A stretch of 64,000 nt of DNA. It comes from Atriophallophorus winterbourni. Taxonomy: Eukaryota > Platyhelminthes > Trematoda > Plagiorchiida > Microphallidae. Shown here in pieces: positions 1-10,925 of this stretch. The translations under genes and the position numbers were made by a program. A model generated the notes under the pieces. The model had not been told where the DNA came from and ran no database searches. It saw only the letters and a list, made by a program, of their open reading frames with translations. The stretch covers positions 83,187 through 147,186 of the forward strand of contig JACCGJ010010805.1 of assembly GCA_013407085.1 (NCBI GenBank), written 5' to 3'. Each line of letters begins with the position of its first letter. Position 1 is the first letter of the stretch.

Positions 1-59
1 TTTCTACCCAAAACAACTTCAACAACACTGTCGGGAGCAGCGTAAGCCATTAAACGCGT

Positions 60-860
60 TTATTATTAATTTAACAAAGGCATTTTACTACGTCATCACG
101 GGGATCTTTTAAAAATGGCTGATCACATAGGATGCCCTCCAATATGGCTCAAACTCGTTATTTCGCTCCACAAGGACATGAATGTCTTAGTCCATTTTTA
201 CGGGTGCCTTTGAAATTTGCGAGGCGTTAGACAAGGGTGACTTCTTGCTCCATCGCTTTTCGGCATTTTTGATTTTTTTCTAAACCACGCTTTTTGGACG
301 AGAACATAAGTTATTTACCCACGCACGCTAAGTGATGTCAAGTCTTTAAACCGGAATCGCTTGAGAACACAAAGCAATATATGGGATGTGCTATTCCGTG
401 ACCTGCGGTTTGCCGGCGATACAGCCATTATTCCTCACTCCGAAGAACACGTCCATTCGTAAAACGTCCATGCAAAAACTTTGGGCTAACAATCAGTATG
501 AGCAAGACCAAAGTCCTTGACTAGGGTATTGTATAGCCTCCCATCATCACTGTTGAGAACTGTCTGCTCTAACCAGTACATCATTTCACATATCTTGGTT
601 GAACCATGGTTGTACATTAATTATTGGATTAGATCAGGTGTCATTATATCCCGATTAACCTCTTGTTCAATTTGTTCAAGTTGACAGTTAAGAAAATGAT
701 GATAGTATAAAGCGCGTGCATACTAAATGTTTTACTGTACGACAATGAAACATGGGAATCTTCACCCGAGAACCGATTCGAAGCTATCTGTATGGAGCAT
801 TTCGAGAATAAAGCCCTTAAGCCTTGACGATCGAGCGGGTCAAATTCGGTACACAAAATT
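60..860 (+). pseudogene. decayed RTE-like LINE reverse transcriptase
   Basis: Broken plus-strand reading frames resemble a LINE reverse transcriptase in order. Near 120-250 there is a stretch like CPPIWLKLVISLHKDMNVLV followed by a GVRQG-like motif, then LAPSLFGIF. Near 405-425 a FAGDTAI stretch sits where FADDAAL is expected, so one catalytic Asp is lost. Near 725-760 LLYDNETW corresponds to the LLYGCETW motif of the RTE clade. Stops and frameshifts occur throughout, so this is a dead copy. The clade assignment rests on the last motif. The left end runs toward the window edge. Confidence 0.55.
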
Positions 861-1212
861 TAAAGGTGTATGATAGGTTAAATTAGACAGATCACTTTCG
901 TATGCCGGGGGTATCGGTGTCGGCACAAGTTCTGCTCTCGTTTGGTACGCATTTGAGACGGCATAGCCATGCGGCGGGCAATTTGTCAACAAACTTCTGA
1001 AGTGAGGTGACGCTTGTGAAATTTCGCTCCGTGCAATGGCTGAAAAACCTTGTAAGTATATACATTGATAATTTTTTTGCTTTATTTATAGACATCTTCT
1101 GAACACATTCAACGTATACACGAATGATGAAATATTTTTTGATGTGAAATATGAATGTCGGCATATATGTCTCAAATATGTGACATCGGGCATGTGAACT
1201 TATACAAGAGTG
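861..1212. other. no gene seen
   Basis: AT-rich stretch between the LINE relic and the piggyBac relic. I see no convincing coding signal or RNA gene in it. Confidence 0.4.
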
Positions 1213-3005
1213 TGTCCCAAAAATGATACAACCGGCACTTATGTTCCCAAATGTCATTCAAATGTTAAAAAATGATGATGATTTTAATGTATTGATTCTT
1301 TTTCAGGTCTTACTCCAAGATTATTTTATGGCCACGAAAAACCTCGATAATCGACTGAATATACAACCAATACTACCCTCGACAGTGAGCCTGAACTTTC
1401 AGACAATGATGATGATGTTGGTGACCCTGACTTCATCCCTGAAGCGTCACTTGATGATGGGTATATATACGTTTGAAAGGCATATTCCTACAGTCATGCT
1501 CATAATAGAATTGTTAGTAAAACAGTTCTCACTTGTATATTTTTTATTACAGAACTACCCTGAGATGGTACTGAGGAACCAGAGGGAAATGAAAAGTTCC
1601 AAGAAGAAAGTACCGTTGTTATCCAAGTTCAAGAAATAGAAGACAACGGAGCTTCTACGTCTGTAACAGGAAAGGACTCATCCCAAAAAAGAGGGCAGCG
1701 AAAATAATTTCGAAAATCATCTGGTCCGAGTCATCTTAACAGTGCACCGAACTCCCGGCGTATTCTAGACCTCCATCCGATCACACTTCATTATTATCCA
1801 CTTTGAAATATTTTGCGGTGTATTTTGACGATGACATCTTGAACCCGATTGCGGAACAATCTAATTTGTATTCTGTTCAAAAAGATGTCAACTAGCCATT
1901 GAATCTGACCAAAACTGCAAAACTAATAAACCATCTAAGAACAAAATTTCAAAACCTAACCAAAGAACAAAATCTCTGCGTTGATGAGCAAATGGTGCCA
2001 TTTTAAAGGCAGATCAAGGCTCAAACAATACCTGCCCAATCAACCTATGAAGTTTGGCTACAAACTTTTCGTACTCGCCGACGATCGTGGGATAATGTGA
2101 GATTTCATCCCATATAGTGGGAAAAAATCCCCTGTGGATGATCCCAACGTCCCAAACATCGGTGCTACCTCAAATATTGTGCTACATCTTGCCAAGACCA
2201 TTCCTTCCAATGAGAACCATCTTGTATTTTTTGAGAACGGGTTCACCTCTGTGCCCCTACTGCAATACTTGTCAGATGTGGGAATATTTTGTTGCGGCAC
2301 AGTTAGACTGCCACGAGTAGTTGGCTTACGAATCATCATGAAGGATGACAAGCGTCTAATGAAAAAAAGGCAGGGGGTCATTTGAGGAGAACGAACTGGT
2401 GAAGAAACATTCAAGTGTCACCCTGGTTCGCTGGTACGACAACAAAGTAGTCAATTTGGTGTCTACATTTGCCAGGGCAAATCCTCTATCAACTGTCCGT
2501 AGATTTGATAAAACTACAAACAGGTCAATTCAAGTACCTTGCCCTGATATTGTGAAACGATACAATAAGTCAATGGGTGGTGTAGATTTGGCAGACCATC
2601 TTCTTTCTTTCCATAGAATAAGCATGGAATCAAAGAAAGCTTATCACCGTCTGATCTATCACTTCATTGACATGGCTATAGTTAATTCATGGCTTTGTTA
2701 TCGTGCAGACTGCGAAAGGCTTTCTCTTCCAAAAATAGAAGTGCTCCAGCTTGTTTCCTTCAAACTTGAGGTAGCTTTCAACTTTACCAGAGCCTGAAAA
2801 ATTTGCTTGCCTATTAAACGTGGACGCCCATCTCGAAGAGGTGAAGACGCTAGCATCAAAAGAAGGTGTGGAGCCCCATCCGACGATGTGAGGTTGGACC
2901 AAGTGGCACATGTGCCTTGTGTCGAGAAAAAAGAAACCGATGCTGTTTTGCGACATTTCATGGGTTTTGATCGCGATGGCTGCATGAAGGAAAAACATTA
3001 TTTTC
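1213..3005 (+). mobile_element. degenerate piggyBac-type DNA transposon
   Basis: Frames in several phases follow piggyBac transposase order: an acidic N-terminal part (SDNDDDVGDPDFIPEASLDD near 1395-1460), a middle part with NHLVFFENGFTSVPLL (about 2215-2270), a conserved C-terminal catalytic-domain part (2399-2797), and a basic linker with a Cys/His tail (KRGRPSRRGED, then VPCVEKK and DGCMKEKH, 2812-3000). Many stops and shifts separate the parts, so it cannot make one transposase. I did not identify terminal inverted repeats or TTAA target sites. It ends where the Penelope-like element begins (about 3008). Confidence 0.75.
2399..2797 (+). pseudogene. piggyBac transposase fragment (DDE_Tnp_1_7 type)
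   Basis: Open for 132 codons. The frame holds VRWYDNKVVNLVSTF, then PCPDIVKRYNKSMGGVDLADHLLSFHRI split over the frame, which is the hallmark block of piggyBac transposases; the last conserved Asp of the DDD triad normally lies in the MGGVD segment and is present. The N-terminal catalytic Asps should lie upstream in another phase, separated by frameshifts. The preceding frame (2134-2385) is the adjacent part in a different phase. The family call is strong; function is unlikely. Confidence 0.8.
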
Positions 3006-3049
3006 TAATGCAAAGGAATTTGAGTGCAATCGGTTAGAGTAGTTTTTGT

Positions 3050-3087
3050 GTAACGTTTCACTGCTGACACAGAAGCTTCGTCAGACC
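3050..3087 (-). ncRNA. hammerhead ribozyme in Penelope-like terminal repeat
   Basis: Read on the minus strand: GGU, core CUGACGA, an imperfect stem II closed around GUGU (AGCUUCUG paired with CAG-AGU), core GAAA, a two-base helix III (CGU) and then UUAC. This is the order helix I, CUGANGA, helix II, GAAA, helix III, UH. Hammerheads with very short helix III are known in Penelope-like elements. Stem II carries one mismatch more than the copy at 18733-18770. Confidence 0.7.
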
Positions 3088-3396
3088 AAGGGTGATAGTC
3101 AGGACAGGGAACATGATTAAGTAGCAGTCAACCCACCACCACTTATTTGACCTCACCGCTAAACAGCCTATAGTACGCCTACAGTGTGTCACGTCGCGTG
3201 GGAATGACCAGGATCAGTGGCCGATTTTCCGCACAGTGTGTATCCACGTCAATCTGATACAAGTGAACACGGTCAAGGTCAGTTGACACAGCGGCCCACA
3301 TACGTAAAAGTACATAACTAACGGGGCTAAGGTTAAGCTGTTTGAAGAAAAACAAAAATCTAATTAACTAGTAGATATAAGGTGAATAAAAATTAT

Positions 3397-4230
3397 TTAC
3401 TTTCGCATCAGTGCTGAGCGCCAGATTGTGGAGATTTCTGCCCCATCCACCTTATTGAACGCCAGTCGACCTGCCTTGGCAATTTCGACCGCCTCCGCAT
3501 GTAGGCGTTCGCTATACGGTTTAATACCGCGTCTCAATATTGCCACATTGTCTAGATCAACGCTGTGGTCCGTATCTAAAATGTGCTCCGCCAAGGCGGA
3601 ATCACCAATAAGGGATTGATATTCCCTCGTATCCCGGGGCTGTCTTCGGACACGCTTTCGGTGTTCTTCGATTCTAGTGTGAATTTCCCTGGAAGTCTGC
3701 CCTATGTAAACACCCGAACAGTCCTCACAGTTGATTCTGTAGATGCTGCTCGTAACGCTAGATAAAGGCGTCTTATCCTTGAGGTGCATCAGAACCGAAC
3801 GGATAGTTTTCCCTTTCTTATAATTTACGCGTATGGCCGCCTGTTTCAAGATTCTACGTATCGCTTCAGATGTGCATTTTACATACGGTATGCAAACTGT
3901 ATCCCGCCAATGTTTCTCCGATTTTTCGGATGGGTATTTTACCTTGATCAATTGGCGTTTTACAAAACTTTTAGGATAACCGTGGTCTATGAGCCTTTGG
4001 CTCGCTTCACGGTGCGCCTGTTTTCGCTCCCTTTCGTCGCTGCCCAGGTGTTCTATCTTATGGAAAATGGAACAAGCTATGGAACTGAAGACCTGTCTTG
4101 GATGAGCGGAAGTGTATCGTAGTACAGCATCTGTATCGATAGGTTTCCGATAGACAGAAGTTCTTATTTTCCCGTCTACTTTTTGTGCTAAACAGTCTAA
4201 AAATGGAAGAGTGCCTGTGCAGTATTCCAC
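3397..4230 (-). pseudogene. Penelope-like RT C-terminus plus GIY-YIG endonuclease
   Basis: Open for 277 codons. The start has EYCTGTLPFLDCLAQ, VYRKPIDTDAVLRY and HPRQVFSS, typical of the RT thumb of Penelope-like elements. After a Lys/Arg-rich linker comes the single-strand-nicking domain IYRINCEDCSGVYIGQTSRE with HTRIEEHRKR, the GIY-YIG (here VYIGQT) nuclease signature with its Arg. The palm motif YVDD lies just upstream at 4318-4329 in the same sense but is followed by an in-frame stop near 4296, so this copy is broken even without the CR1 stack. Confidence 0.85.
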
Positions 4231-4422
4231 CTCCTTTGTGACAGTAATACATGGGTCTATTTCATTTAAATAATTAAAGAAGGCCTCTAACTGATCTCAC
4301 TTGATGATAACAAATGTGTCATCAACATAGCGCCACCATGATTTTGGCTTGAGCCCTTCATTATTAAGGGCTTTGTTCTCGAAATGCTCCATATACATGT
4401 TCGCAAGTACTGGAGATATCGG

Positions 4423-7400
4423 TCTCAAGATTCAAGATTCGAGATTTATGGTTTAAAAAGCAAATTACTGTACAGTGCCATAGGATATACGTATAAAAAA
4501 TTGAAAAAAATCGTTACTTGTATGATCATATCCATGTTCTTCATAGGTGGAGTAAAAATAATCCTCAATGGCAACACAGACTGAGGGAAAAGAATCTTTG
4601 GATGGACGGTAGTTCCGTGCGTTAAAATAATATAGATATCAATAGGTAGGGGCCAACGCAGTAGTTTTCAACATAAGGTTCCGTAACCTTTGTTTACAGA
4701 TGTGCTCGTTCGCTGAGGTAACAATATCTGTCGGCAAGCTATTCCACAAGAAGCATACACGAACAGCGAAGAAGTGACGACGACAATTCAATCGTGAGTG
4801 TGGGATTTGAAGGGTCAAAGAGTGGCTGCGTGTGGGGACAACCGAACCAAACTTGAAGAGGTGTTTGAGAGGGTGGGATTTCGCGTAGATGATTCGATAT
4901 GTCAGAGTGAGGTCGTGTAGGATACGCCTGCGCTCGAGGGTGCACAGTCCAAGTCTGGTCAGTCGCTGCTCAAAGGGTAAATTATTCAATCCGGTAACAA
5001 TTTTGGTTGCCTTGTGATAAATTCGTTCGAGGAGCGAGATGTTTTTTTCCATCCATGGCGTCCAAGCTTGTACAGCGTAGTCAACGACAGGATGTATGTA
5101 AGTGTTTAGTAATTTCGTGAGTGAGTGTGGTGGGAAACGTCCGAAAATGCGTTTCAGTAAACCTAGCAAGCTGCACGCACGCTTGTAGACGGCGTCGCAC
5201 TGTAGGCTGTTCTTCAAAGTGCCAGACACCAAGATTCCGAGATCTTTTTGTGATGTACTCCATTCAAGCGGGTGGCTGCCAAGTGTATAGGGAAAGGGAA
5301 AGGGTTTTCCGACTTGCAACATTTTGCACTTGCGGAAATTAAATGGCAGTTTGTTTTGGATTGACCACTGGTGCAGTTTATTCAAATCTCCTTGCAGAAC
5401 TTGACAGTCCTCGATAGAGTTGACCTTCGTCCAGATTTTTACGTCGTCTGCGAATAAAACAAGCTTACATGCTAGTAAGTTCGGTAGATCGTTTATAAAT
5501 AAGAGAAACAGTATCGGACCGAGAACCGAACCCTGAGGGACTCCGCTCGTGGCTTCAATTGTTCGAGAAGTTTCACCATCTATTCTGACTTTTACTTTGC
5601 GTTCAGACAGGTAACTTGTGAACCATGTTAGTAGGTTTCCGATGACGCCAACATTCTGCAGCTTCTGAAGCAGTAAGGAGTGATTCACTCTGTCGAATGC
5701 TTTAGATATATCTAAGTAACCGGCATGAACGGAACCCCCTTGGTCTAGTGCTTGCGTCCAGTCATTTAGAGTCGTGAGCAATTTAGACAGGCATGAATAT
5801 GTTTTCCTAAATCCGTGTTGTGTGAAAGTTATTAGCTGATGGTTCTCGAGATGTTCAACAAGTCGTTCACACACCAGGCGTTCCAAAATTTTAGAAACCG
5901 CTGAAAGAAGCGTCACGGGGCGGTAATTCGCCGGATCAGAACGACTGCCCCCTTTGTAGATTGGTGTGATAACACCGGTTTTCCATTGAGTTGGTACGGT
6001 TCCCGTATTCAATGATTGCCTGAATAGACCACTTAGTGGGCCACAAAGCTCCAGCTCGCATGACTTCAGAACAGCGGGTGTTATTCCATCCACTCCTGGT
6101 GATTTGCGAACGTTCAGCCCGCGTAAATGCTTTCGCACAACCGTAGGATTTACCTCGATGTTGCTAAGGCATTCGACTTGTAGTGGGTGCGGCAAAGACG
6201 TCAGCGTTGACACGTTCTTTGGACAAAATACTTGCGCATAAAATGATATTAGGGCATCAGCTGTATCCTTGACATTATCAGTCAGTCCGTTCTCTGTCTG
6301 GATAGGAAATACACCTGGCTTAACCTTGGTCGCGGTGTTTACGATGGTGTACAGCAACTTAGGATGTCGTTCCATCTGGTCGATCAGCTTAAAATGGTGA
6401 TATTGCTTGTCTTCTCGAATTAAGGACGTCACCTTGTTACGAAAACTACGAAAGTGTTCCCAAGATGCGTCTGTTCGTGTTATTTTGTGTGCAGCGCATG
6501 CGGAATTTCGCATGGCTATCCATTTCCGAGTGCGGCTTCGGAGTTTGAAGCAAAATGTTCTTGATTTCCTTTTGGAAACACAGGTAGAATTTTCGTCTAG
6601 TTTTGTACCGATGTAACTTAACAGATTAGAACAATAAGTATCTGCATTCGTAAGATCAAGATGTTTTTCCTCCATAATCGTAATGGCATCGCGAAGGCCG
6701 AAGTAATCGACTCTCCTGATGAACTTAACTTCGCCCGACGCCCTTCTGGCGTTGCACACGAATTCGAAGGACAACACAAGATGGTCACTTAGCCCCAAAG
6801 GTCTATGATACTGTACTGACTCCACTGCTGTTGCTTCGGAGGTTAAAACCAGATCTATAATTGATGATTCATTGAGGCCCCTTTGTCGAGTGAATGAACG
6901 GACATGGTTGTGTAGGGGAGTGAAAGTGATAATCTCACGGAATTTGTACTCAAGGCATTGCTGAGTATGCACACTTTTGGTGTAGATATGTGGGAAGTTA
7001 AAATCACCCATTATTAACAATTGGCATCCTCTAAGGTTTCCAGCCTTGCGCATCATTTGTAACAACGTTTCATTGTGGGCATCGGAAGAGTTGGGCGAGC
7101 GGTAGATCACACCAAGTATACAGTTCTCTCCAGTTTCCAAGCGAAGGCTACACCACATGGTGTCCTCTAGCTCAAACCTTGTGTCAGGTACAGCTGTGCA
7201 TTGAAGACGCTCGTTATAATACAAAGCAACTCCACCACCTGATCTTGAACGGTCTCGTCGAAGTAGGATCATGTTGGGAAGTGCCAGCTCGCAATCGTTC
7301 ACCTGATCGTAAAACCATGTTTCGGTAATAGCAATGATGTCAGCAGAAAACTGAGCGTTAAAATGGGATAATTCGGCGATTTTGTTCCGCAAGCACTGTG

Positions 7401-7500
7401 CATTTGTGTATAGGCATTTAACAGTGGTTTTCATGTGTAGCGAGCCTACGCGGATGATGTTTGTATGTCCGACCCCCTGAGAGCCGGACCATTGCAGTTT
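4423..7500 (-). mobile_element. CR1-like LINE A, 5'-truncated, intact EN-RT frame
   Basis: The 3' end lies at the left. The plus strand at 4423-4454 reads a repeat of GATTCAAG type followed by GAGATTTATGGTTT, which is the terminal short repeat seen on every CR1-like copy here. It has one uninterrupted endonuclease-RT frame but only a trace of ORF1 upstream, so it is 5'-truncated at about 7500, where element B/D begins. It is the leftmost member of the stack that splits the Penelope-like element. Confidence 0.85.
4639..7434 (-). CDS. CR1-like LINE endonuclease-reverse transcriptase, uninterrupted
   Basis: 931 codons, the longest frame in the window. Residues 1-225 are an apurinic-like endonuclease: YTNAQ (Asn11), ITETW (Glu38), MGDFNFPH, SIIDLVLTSE and SDHLVLSF hold the expected catalytic and metal residues. 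The RT follows: KSPGVDGITP, PIYKGGSRSDPANYRPVTLL, QHGFRKTYSC, YLDISKAFDRVNH (about residue 572), SGVPQGSVLGP, and FADDVKIW (about 658-665) with both catalytic Asps. The C-terminal part (RRHFFAVRVCFLWNSLP) is shared by all copies here. It copies its RNA at a nicked target. The native protein may have begun further upstream. Confidence 0.9.
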   Translation of the reverse strand: MKTTVKCLYTNAQCLRNKIAELSHFNAQFSADIIAITETWFYDQVNDCELALPNMILLRRDRSRSGGGVALYYNERLQCTAVPDTRFELEDTMWCSLRLETGENCILGVIYRSPNSSDAHNETLLQMMRKAGNLRGCQLLIMGDFNFPHIYTKSVHTQQCLEYKFREIITFTPLHNHVRSFTRQRGLNESSIIDLVLTSEATAVESVQYHRPLGLSDHLVLSFEFVCNARRASGEVKFIRRVDYFGLRDAITIMEEKHLDLTNADTYCSNLLSYIGTKLDENSTCVSKRKSRTFCFKLRSRTRKWIAMRNSACAAHKITRTDASWEHFRSFRNKVTSLIREDKQYHHFKLIDQMERHPKLLYTIVNTATKVKPGVFPIQTENGLTDNVKDTADALISFYAQVFCPKNVSTLTSLPHPLQVECLSNIEVNPTVVRKHLRGLNVRKSPGVDGITPAVLKSCELELCGPLSGLFRQSLNTGTVPTQWKTGVITPIYKGGSRSDPANYRPVTLLSAVSKILERLVCERLVEHLENHQLITFTQHGFRKTYSCLSKLLTTLNDWTQALDQGGSVHAGYLDISKAFDRVNHSLLLQKLQNVGVIGNLLTWFTSYLSERKVKVRIDGETSRTIEATSGVPQGSVLGPILFLLFINDLPNLLACKLVLFADDVKIWTKVNSIEDCQVLQGDLNKLHQWSIQNKLPFNFRKCKMLQVGKPFPFPYTLGSHPLEWSTSQKDLGILVSGTLKNSLQCDAVYKRACSLLGLLKRIFGRFPPHSLTKLLNTYIHPVVDYAVQAWTPWMEKNISLLERIYHKATKIVTGLNNLPFEQRLTRLGLCTLERRRILHDLTLTYRIIYAKSHPLKHLFKFGSVVPTRSHSLTLQIPHSRLNCRRHFFAVRVCFLWNSLPTDIVTSANEHICKQRLRNLMLKTTALAPTY

Positions 7501-7886
7501 TTTGAAACAACTTCCGAGTTCAGTCTCAGAACTCAGAACTCAGAAAATTGTATGGTAGAAAAAGCATTAAGCTTAACAATAACCATAGGATGACAAGGTA
7601 TATGGAACATATAAAAGTATATAAAAATATAAAATATCTCAAAAATCAATAGGGACATTCGCATACCACATGGTTCGTCATAAACTCATCGAGTTTGGAA
7701 GCGAAAACCTCAACAGATTCTGATCGTATGATTTCTTCAGGCAAATAGTTCCAAGTGAAACAAATTCTTACGGAGAAAAAAATTGCGAAATGCTTAAAGC
7801 CTTTGAATGTGTTCGTGTTCTAGTAAGGTCATTGGGCTTTAGCAAGTGTTTAAGGGGATGGTTTACAGAATGCAGGATTTTGAAGT

Positions 7887-9740
7887 TCAACATAAGGTAA
7901 AACCTTGTAGGTTAAGTTTTAACATTCGCTCTGTGAAAGGCAAATTTCTGTACCGGGAGACCAACTTTGTAGCACGATGATAAATCCTGTCGAGCAGTTC
8001 GATATCCTTCCTCAGCCATGGTGCCCAGGCTTGGATGGAATATTCCATAACAGGACGTATATACGTGTTAATTACCCGGGGTAGGGTTTCGGGCGTAAAA
8101 ATCCGGAATATTCTTTTGAGAAGACTCAAGATACGGCAAGCTTTATTGTACACCATCCGGCAATGCTGTCCCGGCTTCAGGTTAAACGAAACCCAGATAC
8201 CAAGATCTTTTTCTGCTGTGGTCCAGACGAGATCTTGCGTGCCAAGCTGATACGTGTGGTGCAGAGATTTCCCAAGCTGCAGCATTTTACATTTCGCAGG
8301 GTTGAATGGTAATTCATTTAACTGGGACCAACGAAATAAGATGCTTAGATCCCGTTGTAATGCCATACAGTCATTAACAGACCTGACACGTTTCCAAATT
8401 TTAATATCATCGGCAAATAGTATCAAGTTGCATCCAATATCCTCTACTATATCGTTGATATACACCAAGAATAGAAGAGGTCCAAGCACCGAGCCTTGCG
8501 GAACTCCACTCGTAACGTCTATTTTTCTAGATAAGGTGCTGCCAACGCGAACTTGGACGTGTCTATCAGTAAGATAGTCCCTTATCCAATTCAGCAATAT
8601 TCCCGTTATTCCATAGGATTCGAGCTTTTTAATTAAGATGTCATGGTTGACTCTATCGAAAGCTTTGGAAATATCGATGTAGCAAGCATGTACAGCCTCA
8701 CCTTCGTCTAGTGCCTTGGTCCAATCCTCGAACGTTGTAAGAAGGTTAGATAAGCAGCAACGACCTCTTCGAAAACCGTGTTGTGCTGCGGTCAAAATAT
8801 TTTGGTTTTCAAAATGTTCTCTTATGCGCGCAGTCACAATGCGTTCCATTAATTTGGAGATCACCGGAAGTAACGTTACCGGTCTATAGTTTGCTGTGTC
8901 TGAACGGCTACCGCCTTTATAAATAGGAGTTATCATCCCTGCTTTCCATTGCGGTGGTATTTTTCCTTCATTTAAGCTGAGATTGAATATGCGAGTGAGA
9001 GGAGCAGTCAAAGCAACGCGACACCTGCGAAGTACGGCGGGGGTAATTTTGTCTGCGCCAGGGGACTTCTTTTCGTTTAGTCGACAAAGTTCCCGCCCAA
9101 CCATGTATTCGTTGATAGTCATTTCACTTAATAATTCGAAATGTGGTGAATTTGATGAAACTTGATATGGTATACAACGCTTGGGATTGAAGACAAATGA
9201 GTAAAACGTTGCTAAAGCGTCGGCGGTATCTTGGGCAGTGTGGGTCAATCCATGAGGTGTTAGTACAGAAAATACACCTGGTTTGATCTTTGATCGTTCA
9301 TTTACTATCTTGTAGAGAAGCTTAGGATTCTTTTCCATTCTCTTAAGCAAGTTCCATTGGAATTGCATGCGATCTTCTCTTACAAGTGTCGTGACGTTAT
9401 TCCGTATCTTACAGAATCGCTTCCAAGTTTCTTCCGTACCAAACTTCTTATGAGTTACCCAAGACTCTCGCTTAACAGCTAACCATTTCTTCGTTCTACT
9501 CCGAATAACAAACTGGTTGTTGTAGCTGCATTTGTGTGGTACAAAAATCGAGTTTTCGTAAATCTTCGAATTGAGATAATTTAGAAACGAATTGTAATAT
9601 GAGCCAGGATCCATTGAATCAAACTCATGAGTGTATGCATCCCGGAGACTGATATTTAAGGATTCAAATTGTATTTTCCTTATGACTTTCGTCTGTTCAC
9701 ACAATCGTTCCGCACTACATACATAATCAAACAAAAGCAC
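7887..9740 (-). pseudogene. CR1-like reverse transcriptase of element B/D
   Basis: 617 codons with all RT blocks: KSPGADKITPAVL, MITPIYKGGSRSDTANYRPVTLL, QHGFRRGRCCLSNLL, YIDISKAFDRVNHDIL, SGVPQGSVLGPLLFLVYINDI and LFADDIKIWKRV. It ends early (MLKLNLQGFTLC) through a frameshift near 7890-7930, so it lacks the conserved C-terminal segment present in element A. The upstream endonuclease is in other phases. The catalytic FADD is intact, but this copy is unlikely to work. Confidence 0.85.
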
Positions 9741-10031
9741 AACATGATCACTCTTCCCCAGTGGTGCCAGGTATTGTATACCCTCTACTGCGGTTGCCTC
9801 AGGCGTTAAGACAAGGTCAAGGGTTGAAGGTTGGTCAAGACCCCGTCAGCGAGTTGGCTGGTTAACGTGATTGTGTAGTGAAGCAAATTCTATAACCTCC
9901 TTGAATTTATGTTCAAACGAATGCAGGGAGTGCTCACCTCTCGAAAACAGATGCGGGAGATTAAAATCGCCAATGATTAGCAATTGCATAGTCTGGCATC
10001 TTGTGATGTGTTGCAATGATTCGATGAGCTT
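9741..10031 (-). pseudogene. endonuclease C-terminal half of element B/D
   Basis: Two overlapping frames give the second half of the CR1 endonuclease: NDKLIESLQHITRCQTMQL, LLIIGDFNLPHLFSRGEHS, then a stop and shift near 9846, then PSTLDLVLTPEATAVEGIQY and GKSDHVVLLFDYVCSAERL. The GDFN and SDH metal-site motifs are both present. It is continuous in sense with the frame at 10926-12639 once the nested insertion is removed. Confidence 0.8.
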
Positions 10032-10925
10032 ATCATTCAAGATTCAAGATTCAAGAATTTATGGTCACAAAAAGCACATAGCTTCACAATTACCATATCA
10101 TAGTAAATATGTGTTCAATAAGAGGTATAAAAAATCAATTATACGATGTCACTGTAGTCAAGTAATATGCTTACCCTGAGTCAATACACAGGCATCGTCA
10201 AATCGTTATGTAACAAATAATTGTCCAAGGTTCGAGTGAATGTTTGGATACAGGGAGAGGTGATAATTGCTTCGAAATGGGCATTCCACAGAAAACAGAC
10301 ACATACCGAATAGAAATATCGGCGACAATTAGTACGGGAATGGGGAATTTGTAGTGCCGCTGAGTGGCTACGTGTAATTCCTGATTCAAGGTATTTGAAC
10401 AAATGTTTAAGTGGATGATTTGGAGTATTCAATATCTTGTAAGTAATGATAACGTCACTTCGAAGTCTACGTTGAAGGGGAGTGGGGAGCTTTAGCTTTT
10501 TCAACCTTTCCTCGTATGTAAGGTCTCGAAAACCACGCACGCGTTTAGTTGCACGATGATATATCCTGTCAAGCAAGAATATATCTTTTTTCATCCACGG
10601 AGTCCATGCTTGCGATGCGTGTTCCATTGTGGGAATTAAGTAGGTCCTCATGATTCTTGGCAACGTTACAGGCGTAAAGGTTCTGAAGATCCGTCGAAGC
10701 ATACCTAGAAGCTTTGAAGCACGCTTGTAAATGACCTCACAATGCACGCTGTTCTTTAGGCTGCCACATATCCAGACTCCAAGATCCTTCTCCGATTCGG
10801 TCCAGCTCTTGAATCTTGAATCTTGAAAAATTGATACATTTCCGCTTTTCTGAACTCATCCTAATAATCCTTTCATTTTTATTTGGTGTGGGGACATGAA
10901 TCTCAGTTCTCGATCTACAATATAC
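10032..10925 (-). mobile_element. nested CR1-like insertion with inverted end segment
   Basis: Flanked by ATGAGCTT on both sides (10024-10031, 10926-10933). The left part (10032-10810) is the 3' end of a CR1-like copy on the minus strand, with tail repeats ATTCAAGATTCAAG at 10036-10060. The right part (10811-10925) runs the other way: it begins with plus-strand CTTGAATCTTGAATC and continues into a sequence also found inverted at 48237-48330. This resembles a 5' inversion or two fused fragments. Confidence 0.75.
10181..10747 (-). pseudogene. CR1-like RT C-terminal fragment in nested insertion
   Basis: 188 codons that contain only the part of the protein after the RT palm: YKRASKLLGMLRRIFRTF, MRTYLIPTMEHASQAWTPWM, LDRIYHRATKRVRGFRDLTYEERL and the conserved end SRTNCRRYFYSVCVCFLWNA. 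It is nearly the same, residue by residue, as the end of element F (56876-58715), so both belong to one young subfamily. It has no catalytic residues. The truncated 5' end lies at about 10810. Confidence 0.85.

Larger units (their letters stand above)
3008..4421 (-). mobile_element. Penelope-like element, 3' part (split by CR1 stack)
   Basis: Minus-strand piece carrying the end of a Penelope-like reverse transcriptase (reading inward from 4421: SPVLANMYMEHFENKAL, then YVDD at 4318-4329), a GIY-YIG endonuclease, a 3' untranslated region and a terminal hammerhead ribozyme. Bases 3009-3040 match 18690-18720, which shows the repeated terminal (pseudo-LTR) sequence. The protein starts abruptly at SPV, exactly where the other piece (17262-20150) stops after GLPI. 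I read both as one element. Confidence 0.85.
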
